A stretch of DNA of 13,484 bases from Actinomycetes bacterium (GTDB lineage: Bacteria; Actinomycetota; Actinomycetes; Actinomycetales; Cellulomonadaceae): NCBI GenBank assembly GCA_023461115.1, contig JAEWOA010000226.1, positions 1-13,484 on the forward strand, read 5' to 3'. The position numbers and the translations under genes were made by a program. The stretch's first letter is position 1. The number at the start of each line of letters is the position of its first letter. The notes beneath the pieces were generated by a model. That model worked only from the letters and a program-made list of their open reading frames with translations. It did no database searches and was not told where the DNA came from. Positions 1-5,515 of this stretch are shown here, in pieces.

Positions 1-639
1 CGTGCGGCCGGGGTGCCGCTGCTCGTCGACGCGGGCGCGAGCCTCGGCCACGCGCCGGTCGGCGACGCCTGGGACCTGCTCGCCGGCGAATGTGGGGACT
101 GGGGCGGCCCGTCGGGGATCGCGGTGCTCGCGGCGCGGCCCGCAGTCCGTCGCTCGCCCGACTGGCCCGAGGACGACGACCGCTGGTTCCCGGGCGGCGT
201 CAGCGTGCCCGCCGCGCTCGCGGCCGCGGTGGCGCTCCAGGCCGCGCGGGCGTCACAGGCCGAGGTCGATGCCCGGCTCCGCCCGCTGATCGCCCGGCTC
301 CGTGAGCGCGTCGCGGCGACCGTCCCCGACATCGAGGTCGTCGGCGACGCCGAGCGCCGGCTCCCCCACGTCCTGACGTTCTCGTGCCTGTACGTCGACG
401 GTGAGGCGCTCGTCGGGGAGCTCGACCGGCTCGGGTTCGCGGTAGGCTCGGGCTCGGCCTGCACGTCGTCGGCGCTCGAGCCGTCGCACGTGCTCGCCGC
501 GATGGGCGTCCTCACGCACGGCAACGTGCGGATCGCGCTGCCGCCCGCCACGACCGCCGACGACGTCGAGGCCTTCTGCGCAGTGCTGCCGGGCGTGGTC
601 GAGCGGATCCGCGCGACGCTGGGCGTCCAGGGGCTATGA
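1..639 (+). CDS. Cysteine desulfurase-like class V aminotransferase-fold protein, C-terminal part (5' end outside window)
   Basis: The frame is open from base 1, so about 212 C-terminal residues of a normally ~370-400 residue protein are present. Family features seen: a VDAGAS stretch at fragment residues 9-14 (the Asp that normally holds the PLP ring nitrogen), a WGGPSG stretch at 34-39, the SGSACTSS loop with the candidate persulfide Cys at fragment residue 154, and a C-terminal VRIALP motif. In the family these belong to PLP enzymes that take sulfur from cysteine for Fe-S clusters and thiolation. Odd: family members read S-A-H-K or S-A-R-K just before WGGP, with the PLP lysine last. Here the four residues are E-C-G-D, so the lysine position is Asp (codon 97-99). 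The usual SGT-x-N motif is also changed (PGGVS). The stop overlaps the next start as ATGA. The fold is secure; desulfurase activity is doubtful. Confidence 0.85.
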   Translation, partial: RAAGVPLLVDAGASLGHAPVGDAWDLLAGECGDWGGPSGIAVLAARPAVRRSPDWPEDDDRWFPGGVSVPAALAAAVALQAARASQAEVDARLRPLIARLRERVAATVPDIEVVGDAERRLPHVLTFSCLYVDGEALVGELDRLGFAVGSGSACTSSALEPSHVLAAMGVLTHGNVRIALPPATTADDVEAFCAVLPGVVERIRATLGVQGL

Positions 640-884
640 CCGCGCCCGTCGTCGTCGATGCCCGCGGGCTGCGCTGCCCTGCCCCGGTGATCGCGCTCGC
701 GCGCGCCGCGCGGGATGCCGCCCCTGGAGCGCTGCTCACCGTCCTGTCCACCGACCCCGCCGCGCTCCACGACGTGCCGGCGTGGGCTCGGATGCGCGGG
801 CACGCGCTCGTCGAGACCGTGGAGGACCGCAGCGCGCAGCCCGCGGTCGCCGCCATCACCGTGCGCGTGGCGGGCGGCCCGTAG
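636..884 (+). CDS. TusA/SirA-family sulfur carrier protein
   Basis: An 82-residue protein with the TusA signature near its N terminus: DARGLRCPAPVIALA at residues 8-22, with the CPxP motif and the sulfur-accepting Cys14. TusA proteins take a persulfide from a cysteine desulfurase and pass it to tRNA-thiolation or other sulfur pathways. The length matches the family (75-85 residues). The ATG lies inside the stop of the desulfurase-like gene (ATGA, 4-nt overlap), so the two are probably translationally coupled and may act as donor and acceptor. Only one conserved cysteine is present, as usual. Which final acceptor it serves cannot be told from this window; no MnmA or TusBCD genes are nearby. 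A hairpin follows directly at 890-925. Confidence 0.9.
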   Translation: MTAPVVVDARGLRCPAPVIALARAARDAAPGALLTVLSTDPAALHDVPAWARMRGHALVETVEDRSAQPAVAAITVRVAGGP

Positions 885-889
885 ACATG

Positions 890-925
890 CCGACGGCCCG
901 GTCCCCGCGGGAACCGGGCCGTCGG
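890..925. terminator. Bidirectional hairpin terminator between the TusA-like gene and erpA
   Basis: A perfect 13-bp inverted repeat: 890-902 (ccgacggcccggt) pairs with 913-925, with a 10-nt loop that can itself pair in part. It lies between the TusA stop (884) and the erpA stop (945), which face each other. No T tract follows on either strand, common for actinobacterial terminators. Symmetry and position suggest it serves both units. Confidence 0.75.
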
Positions 926-944
926 ACTCGTCAAGCCGAGCGGC

Positions 945-1295
945 TCAGCTGAACGACCCGCCGCACGCGCAGCTCGAGCCCGCGTTCGGGTTGTCGATCG
1001 TGAAGCCCTGCTTCTCGATGGTGTCCGCGAAGTCGATCGTCGCGCCCTCGAGGTAGGGGACGCTCATGCGGTCGACGACGACCTCGACGCCGTCGTAGTC
1101 CCTGGTCACGTCGCCGTCGAGCAGTCGCTCGTCGAAGTAGAGCTGGTAGATCAGGCCCGAGCAGCCGCCGGGCTGGACGGCCACGCGCAGGCGCAGGTCG
1201 TCGCGGCCCTCCTGCTCGAGGAGGCTGCGGACCTTGCCCGCGGCGACGTCGGTGAGGATGACGCCGTGGGTGGCGACCTCGGTGGTCTCGCTCAT
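945..1295 (-). CDS. erpA: Iron-sulfur cluster insertion protein ErpA (A-type carrier)
   Basis: A 116-residue A-type Fe-S carrier. The three cluster-binding cysteines are present: Cys45 in QPGGCSG, and Cys109 and Cys111 in the C-terminal SSCACGG motif. The stretches THGVILT, QEGRDDL, VDRMS, DFADTIEKQGF and TIDNPNA agree closely with the actinobacterial ErpA I remember from Mycobacterium. It receives clusters from the assembly machinery and delivers them to apo-proteins; NadA, encoded 1.4 kb away, is a [4Fe-4S] enzyme and a plausible client. The ATG at 1295 is preceded on the minus strand by a GGGAG-type ribosome site (complement of about 1301-1306), so unlike many neighbours this gene has a real leader. 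It lies downstream of glycerate kinase on the same strand with 156 nt between, room for its own promoter. Confidence 0.95.
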   Translation of the reverse strand: MSETTEVATHGVILTDVAAGKVRSLLEQEGRDDLRLRVAVQPGGCSGLIYQLYFDERLLDGDVTRDYDGVEVVVDRMSVPYLEGATIDFADTIEKQGFTIDNPNAGSSCACGGSFS

Positions 1296-1451
1296 GGTCT
1301 CTCCCGATCGAAGACAACTCGTCGAAGGGCAACTCGTCGAGTTGCGCCGACAACCGCCAACACGTGTGGCGGCCCGTTTGTTCCCGCCCAGACTACGACT
1401 GCCTGGCCTAGGACCGCGCGCAGGCGCACAGAGCCCGCACAGAACCCGCCA
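1296..1451 (-). promoter_or_regulatory. erpA 5' region with direct and inverted repeats
   Basis: This is the longest clearly non-coding stretch of the window. On the plus strand CAACTCGTCGA occurs twice, at 1315-1325 and 1330-1340 (15-nt period), and the second copy continues into an inverted partner, giving caactcg-t-cgagttg at 1330-1344. A further gttg/caac pair spans 1341-1354, and ACACGTGT at 1360-1367 is a perfect palindrome. A possible minus-strand -10 box TAGTCT lies at 1395-1390 with no good -35; it would give a leader of about 88 nt containing all the repeats. In RNA, CAACUCG could pair with either of two CGAGUUG copies, the nearer one only with a shortened stem. An operator or leader structure is possible; neither is proved. 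Confidence 0.4.
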
Positions 1452-2633
1452 CTAGGCCCCGGCGGCGGGCGACCAGGTGCGGGCGACCCGAGCGGCGCGC
1501 TGGGCGAGCGTGCCCGCGGGGTCGGCGAGCGCGGCGGCGACCTCGTCGGGGCGATCCGCGACCGCGTACGCGGCGGTGATGCCCGCGGCCGAGAGCTCGC
1601 GGCGGCCCACCTGCACCTCGCCTGCGACCACGATCGTCGGGCAGGCGTGCGCGAGCGCGCGCTCGGCCACGAGGGCCGCGACCTTGCCGTGCAGCGACTG
1701 CCAGTCGAACCGCCCCTCGCCGGTGACGACGAGGTCGCTGGCCGCGAGCGCCGCGTCCAGGGCGACGATGTCCGCCACGAGCGCGGCCCCCGGCTGCACG
1801 CGCGCGCCGAGCAGCGACAGGCCGAAGCCCAGTCCGCCCGCGGCCCCCGCCCCCGGAGCGTGCGTCAGGCGCGTCGCGGCCGACGTGGCGCGCGATCCGG
1901 CGAGCAGGTCCGGGCGAAGCACATCGCCGAGCGCCGCCACAGCGAGCCGCGAGAAGTGCGCGAGAGCCCGCTCGAGCGCCTGGGCCTGCTCGGGGTTGGC
2001 GCCCTTCTGCGGCGCGAAGCCCGCGCTCGCGCCCTGCAGCCCGAGCAGCGGCACGTCGACGTCCGCCGCGGCGAGCACCTCGACGTCCGCCCACTCGGAG
2101 CGGATCCGCGCGAGCCCGTCGAGCGCATGGTCGTCGAGCCGCACGAGCCCTCCCCCGCCGCCCGCGAGCAGCCCGGCGGGATCGGGGAGCCCGAGCGCCG
2201 CGAGCACGCCCGCGCCCGCGTCGTTGGTGCCCGATCCGCCGAGCCCGACGACGATGCGGCGCGCGCCGGTGGCACGCGCGTGCAGCAACAGCTCGCCGAG
2301 CCCGCGCGTGCTGGTCCTCATGGGGTCGCGGCGACCCGCCGGGACGAGCGCGAGTCCCACGGCGTGCGCGGACTCCACGTACGCGGTGTCGTCGGCGAGC
2401 AGCATCACGGCTGGCGCCGGATCACCCAACGGGCCGGACACGGTCGTCGCGACGAGGTCCCCGCCCAGGCTTGCGCGCAGCGTCTCGACGAACCCCGGGC
2501 CACCGTCGGACAGTGGCCGCGCGAGGACCTCGTCATGCGGGGCGCCCGAGCGCCAGCCTTCGGAGAGCGCGGCCGCGGCCTGGGAAGGGGTCAGGCTCGA
2601 GCCGAAGCCGTCGGGGGCGATCAGAACACGCAC
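1452..2633 (-). CDS. Glycerate kinase (GarK/GlxK type)
   Basis: A 393-residue protein of the bacterial glycerate kinase family, which phosphorylates D-glycerate with ATP and feeds glyoxylate or sugar-acid breakdown into lower glycolysis. Motifs in order: IAPDGFGSSLT at 5-15 (family IAPD-x-FK-x-SLT), LSDGGPG at 41-47, GLGGSGTNDAGAG at 130-142, ADVDVPLLG at 190-198, APQKGA at 207-212, and VTGEGRFDWQSLHGK at 303-317. The first motif has Gly where many members have Lys, a variant I believe occurs in actinobacterial homologues. Start: GTG at 2633 places IAPD at the usual distance from the N terminus; the frame stays open far upstream, but only as antisense of nadA. No Shine-Dalgarno is visible; GACCAT ends 6 nt before the GTG, fitting a leaderless transcript. 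It is divergent from nadA. Confidence 0.92.
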   Translation of the reverse strand: MRVLIAPDGFGSSLTPSQAAAALSEGWRSGAPHDEVLARPLSDGGPGFVETLRASLGGDLVATTVSGPLGDPAPAVMLLADDTAYVESAHAVGLALVPAGRRDPMRTSTRGLGELLLHARATGARRIVVGLGGSGTNDAGAGVLAALGLPDPAGLLAGGGGGLVRLDDHALDGLARIRSEWADVEVLAAADVDVPLLGLQGASAGFAPQKGANPEQAQALERALAHFSRLAVAALGDVLRPDLLAGSRATSAATRLTHAPGAGAAGGLGFGLSLLGARVQPGAALVADIVALDAALAASDLVVTGEGRFDWQSLHGKVAALVAERALAHACPTIVVAGEVQVGRRELSAAGITAAYAVADRPDEVAAALADPAGTLAQRAARVARTWSPAAGA

Positions 2634-2723
2634 CGCCGCATGGTCGCACGCGTGGCGGCGGTCACAGCGCACGTCGTGGAATCCACCGGGTCCCGCCGCG
2701 ACCCGGTGTGCGAGGATCGCCGC
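2634..2723. promoter_or_regulatory. Divergent promoter region, glycerate kinase / nadA
   Basis: Ninety bases separate two GTG starts on opposite strands, so both promoters must lie here or inside the genes. On the minus strand GACCAT (2645-2640) ends 6 nt before the kinase GTG. On the plus strand GAGGAT (2712-2717) ends 6 nt before the nadA GTG; the same bases contain AGGA, which could instead act as a ribosome site 7 nt from the start. Both hexamers keep the A2 and T6 of a -10 box but not T1. I see no convincing NadR- or NrtR-type operator. Confidence 0.4.
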
Positions 2724-3941
2724 GTGAGCGTGACCCTGCCTGGACCGACCCTGCTGAGCCCCGGCTTCGCGGAGCCCGCGCCCTCGGCGCTGCTCCTGCT
2801 CGGCCGCGGCACCGACCTCGCCTCCGAGCGGGGAGTCGAGTGCGTCGGCGACCTGCCCTCGCCCAGCGACCCCGACCTCGTCGAGCGGGCCCGCGCCGCG
2901 CGCGCCGCGCTCGGCGACCGCGCGTTCATCCTCGGCCACCACTACCAACGCGACGAGGTCATCGACTTCGCCGACGTCACGGGCGACTCGTTCAAGCTCG
3001 CGCGCGAGGCCGCGGCCCGCCCCGAGGCGGAGTTCGTCATCTTTTGCGGCGTGCACTTCATGGCCGAGTCGGCGGACATCCTGACATCCGACAGCCAGCA
3101 GGTGATCCTGCCCGACCTCGCGGCCGGCTGTTCCATGGCGGACATGGCCGCGATCGACCAGGTCGAGGACGCGTGGGACGTGCTCGTGGACGCGGGCGTC
3201 GCCGACGACACCGTGCCCGTGACGTACATGAACTCCACCGCGGCGATCAAGGCGTTCACGGGCCGCCACGGCGGGACGGTGTGCACGTCGTCGAACGCGC
3301 ACGTCGCCCTGCGGTGGGCGTTCGACAAGGTCGGCGGCGTCGAAGGCGCCGGCAAGGTGCTGTTCATGCCGGACCAGCACCTGGGCCGCAACACCGCGGT
3401 GCTGCAGCTCGGCCTCTCGCTCGACGACTGCGTGGTGTTCGACCCGCGCCGTCCGAACGGCGGCCTGACCACGCAGCAGCTGCGCGACGCGCGCATGATC
3501 CTGTGGCGCGGACACTGCTCGGTGCACGGCCGGTTCTCGGCGCGCAACGTCGAGGACGTGCGGGCCGCCGACCCCGACATCACCGTGCTGGTGCACCCCG
3601 AGTGCAAGCACGAGGTGGTGACCGCGGCAGACCTCGTGGGCTCGACGGAGTTCATCATCAAGGCGCTCGACGCGGCGCCGGCGGGCTCGTCGTGGGCGAT
3701 CGGCACCGAGCTGAACCTGGTGCGGCGCCTCGCGGACGCCCACCCGGACAAGCGGATCGCGTACCTGGACTCCACGGTGTGCTTCTGCTCGACCATGAAC
3801 CGCATCGACCTGCCGCACCTGGTGTGGGCGATGGAGTCGCTCGCGGCCGGCCGCCCGGTGAACCGGATCGTCGTGGACGCCGACGACGCGCACTGGGCGC
3901 GCGTGGCGCTCGACCAGATGCTCGCGCTGCCGGGCTACTGA
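2724..3941 (+). CDS. nadA: Quinolinate synthase NadA
   Basis: A 405-residue quinolinate synthase that condenses iminoaspartate with dihydroxyacetone phosphate, the second step of de novo NAD synthesis. Its [4Fe-4S] ligands are visible as Cys108 (FCGVHFMAE), Cys187 (VCTSSNA) and Cys294 (HPECKHEV). Substrate-site motifs include GHHYQRDEV at 71-79 and DVTGDSFKLA. The length and the N-terminal extension before GHHYQ match the longer actinobacterial form. Start: GTG at 2724; an in-frame ATG at 2640 would extend into the divergent promoter and is less likely. NadA usually neighbours nadB and nadC; here neither follows. Instead its stop shares a base with the start of a DJ-1/PfpI gene (TGATG), so the downstream genes are co-translated with it. 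ErpA and the desulfurase-like gene nearby fit its need for a cluster, although not in one operon. Confidence 0.97.
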   Translation: MSVTLPGPTLLSPGFAEPAPSALLLLGRGTDLASERGVECVGDLPSPSDPDLVERARAARAALGDRAFILGHHYQRDEVIDFADVTGDSFKLAREAAARPEAEFVIFCGVHFMAESADILTSDSQQVILPDLAAGCSMADMAAIDQVEDAWDVLVDAGVADDTVPVTYMNSTAAIKAFTGRHGGTVCTSSNAHVALRWAFDKVGGVEGAGKVLFMPDQHLGRNTAVLQLGLSLDDCVVFDPRRPNGGLTTQQLRDARMILWRGHCSVHGRFSARNVEDVRAADPDITVLVHPECKHEVVTAADLVGSTEFIIKALDAAPAGSSWAIGTELNLVRRLADAHPDKRIAYLDSTVCFCSTMNRIDLPHLVWAMESLAAGRPVNRIVVDADDAHWARVALDQMLALPGY

Positions 3942-4570
3942 TGGCCGCCGAGGCACACGGACCACAGACGGTGAACACGGGCAGCCCGCTACGGGTCGGG
4001 ATCTTCGTGTTCGACGACGCCGAGGAGCTCGACGTCGTCGGGCCGTACGAGGTGCTCACGTCCTGGGCGGCGCACTCGCCGCTCAAGCCCGAGGTCGTCA
4101 CGTTCTCCGTCGACGGCTCGGGCGTGCGCTGCGCCAAAGGCCTGCGCTTGGTGCCCGACGAGAGCGCGGACTCGGTCGGGACGCTGCACGTGCTGGTCTA
4201 CCCAGGCGGCCGTGGCACACGGCCGCTCGCAGCCGATTCCGCGCACCTGGCGTGGGTCCGCCACCTGCGCGCGACGACGCCTCTGCTGGCGAGCGTGTGC
4301 ACGGGCGCGCTCGTCTTCGCGGCGGCCGGCCTGCTCGGCGGGCGGCCCGCGACGACCCACTGGGCGGCTTTCGACGAGCTCGCGGCGATCGATCCGAGTG
4401 TGCTGGCCGACACCGAGGCGCGGTTCGTCGACGACGGCGACGTGATCACGTCCGCCGGGGTGTCGGCGGGCATCGACATGGCCCTGCACCTGGTCGCGCG
4501 GCTGGAGTCGGTCGAGATGGCGCGCGGCGTCCGCCGCGGGATCCAGTACGACCCGGCTCCCCCGGTCTGA
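3941..4570 (+). CDS. DJ-1/PfpI family protein, isonitrile hydratase-like
   Basis: A 209-residue protein of the DJ-1/PfpI (class I glutamine amidotransferase-like) fold. The nucleophile elbow is SVCTGAL with Cys120, followed by AAGLLGG and ATTHW. The N-terminal ELDVVGPYEVL places Asp31 where bacterial isonitrile hydratase has its catalytic Asp in LDLTGP. The segment SAGVSAGIDMAL and the C-terminal IQYDPAPP also match that enzyme, which hydrates isocyanides to N-formamides. About 15 residues precede the first beta strand. The C-terminal helix-turn-helix of the AraC-type relatives is absent, so it is an enzyme-like single domain. It overlaps nadA by one base and the next gene by one base, indicating one operon. 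Substrate unknown; other activities of the family (chaperone, glyoxalase-like) cannot be excluded. Confidence 0.85.
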   Translation: MAAEAHGPQTVNTGSPLRVGIFVFDDAEELDVVGPYEVLTSWAAHSPLKPEVVTFSVDGSGVRCAKGLRLVPDESADSVGTLHVLVYPGGRGTRPLAADSAHLAWVRHLRATTPLLASVCTGALVFAAAGLLGGRPATTHWAAFDELAAIDPSVLADTEARFVDDGDVITSAGVSAGIDMALHLVARLESVEMARGVRRGIQYDPAPPV

Positions 4571-4911
4571 TGGCGGCTGGGGCTTCTCTGCTCGACGCGC
4601 CCGTGCTCGAGCACGCGTTGCTGCAGGTGCGCCCAGGCATCGAGGACGAGTTCGAGGACGCGATGCGCGACGCGCTCCCGATCATCGCCGCGCAGGCCGG
4701 CTTCCGCGGCGCGTGCGTGACGCGTGGCATGGAGAGCCCCGGGACCTACCTGCTGCTCGTCGGCTGGGACACCGTGGACGCGCACGAGGTGGGGTTCCGC
4801 GGATCGGCCGACTACCAGCGCTGGCGCGCGCTCCTGCACCGGTTCTACGACCCGTTCCCAGTCGTCGAGCACTTCGTCTCCCCCGAGGCCCCGCTCCGTA
4901 CTGGCGAGTAA
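4570..4911 (+). CDS. Antibiotic biosynthesis monooxygenase (ABM)-fold protein
   Basis: A 113-residue protein with one ABM-type ferredoxin-like domain over roughly residues 12-105. Seen: LEHALLQVRPG at the first strand, PIIAAQAGFRG, YLLLVGWDTVDAH, then FRGSADYQRWRALLH and FYDPFPVVEHF, a pattern I know from a conserved set of ABM-domain proteins whose substrates are unknown. The fold covers quinone- and anthrone-type monooxygenases, heme-degrading enzymes and non-catalytic dimers, so the family name should not be read as antibiotic synthesis. The ATG shares a base with the preceding stop (TGATG), which suggests coupling. Its TAA stop at 4909-4911 forms part of a -10-like box for the next gene. 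Confidence 0.85.
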   Translation: MAAGASLLDAPVLEHALLQVRPGIEDEFEDAMRDALPIIAAQAGFRGACVTRGMESPGTYLLLVGWDTVDAHEVGFRGSADYQRWRALLHRFYDPFPVVEHFVSPEAPLRTGE

Positions 4912-4914
4912 CAT
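4909..4914 (+). promoter_or_regulatory. Leaderless-type -10 box (TAACAT) for the thioesterase gene
   Basis: TAACAT ends 6 nt before the GTG at 4921, so transcription would start on the start codon. The first three bases are the stop codon of the ABM gene. No clear -35 is visible. Read-through from the nadA operon is also possible because only 9 nt separate the genes. Confidence 0.5.
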
Positions 4915-4920
4915 CGCGCC

Positions 4921-5463
4921 GTGATCCGCACGCTCCAGCTCGCGGCCGCGACGTTCCGCCCCCGCAAGGCGATCCCCGGCCAGACCATGTTCACCCCGTC
5001 GGTCACGCGCATGCGCGTGCACCTGTCGGACCTCGACCTCTACCGCCACGTCAACAACGGCATCTACCTGCAGTGCTGTGACGTGGCGCGGAGCAACTTC
5101 CTGGCGGACCTGGGCGCGTTCGGCGCGCTCAACGCCAAGGGCTGGTACCCGGTCGTCGCCGCCCAGACCATCAAGTACCGCCGCTCGCTCACGTTCCGGC
5201 AGCGGTTCGAGCTCACGACGACCGTGCTCGGCTGGGACGAGCGGGTCGTCTACCTCGAGCAGTCGTTCTCGCGCCGCACCCGCGCGGGCGAGTCCGAGCA
5301 CGTGGCGCGCGCGATCATCGCGGGCCGCTTCCTCGCGCGGGACGGGTCGCGCGTGGCCGCGCCGGACGTGATCGCGCTGCTCGCGGGCAGCTCCCTGAGC
5401 AGCCCGGAGCTGCCGGAGGACGTCGCGGCCTGGGCCCGCGCGGTCGACGTCGCCGCCCGCTGA
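4921..5463 (+). CDS. Hot-dog-fold acyl-CoA thioesterase (4HBT type)
   Basis: A 180-residue single hot-dog domain. The family motif reads SDLDLYRHVNNGIYL at residues 36-50, with Asp37 in the catalytic position of 4-hydroxybenzoyl-CoA-type thioesterases and the HVNN turn. Later VAAQTIKYRRSL and VVYLEQSFSR give the strand pattern of the THEM6-like branch. Such enzymes hydrolyse acyl-CoA or acyl-ACP thioesters in the cytoplasm; the chain specificity is not visible. The N terminus carries about 25 basic, hydrophobic residues before the first strand. Start: GTG at 4921, chosen because TAACAT lies 6 nt upstream and the frame gives the full domain; no strong ribosome site is present. It ends the plus-strand unit, with a 13-bp hairpin after the stop. 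Confidence 0.88.
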   Translation: MIRTLQLAAATFRPRKAIPGQTMFTPSVTRMRVHLSDLDLYRHVNNGIYLQCCDVARSNFLADLGAFGALNAKGWYPVVAAQTIKYRRSLTFRQRFELTTTVLGWDERVVYLEQSFSRRTRAGESEHVARAIIAGRFLARDGSRVAAPDVIALLAGSSLSSPELPEDVAAWARAVDVAAR

Positions 5464-5476
5464 CCTACCGACGCGC

Positions 5477-5508
5477 GCGAGGAGCCGGCTGCCGCGCCGG
5501 CTCCTCGC
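5477..5508. terminator. Bidirectional hairpin terminator, thioesterase / M20 peptidase
   Basis: A perfect 13-bp stem, 5477-5489 (gcgaggagccggc) with 5496-5508, and a 6-nt loop. It fills the 52-bp gap between two facing stop codons (5463 and 5516). No T tract follows on either strand. Confidence 0.8.
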
Positions 5509-5515
5509 ACACCGG

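Noticed and set aside
2640..2723. Upstream ATG extension of nadA by 28 residues
   Set aside because: It would nearly abut the divergent start of glycerate kinase and use up the promoter region; the GTG at 2724 has an AGGA or -10-like element at correct spacing and fits homologues I recall.
2471..3940. Open plus-strand frame running into the DJ-1/PfpI gene from far upstream
   Set aside because: Arg/Pro/Gly-rich translation out of frame with nadA; the domain starts after the ATG at 3941.
2634..3965. Very long open minus-strand frame extending the glycerate kinase frame upstream through nadA
   Set aside because: It is the antisense of nadA, kept open by the strong GC bias. Family similarity begins at the GTG at 2633.
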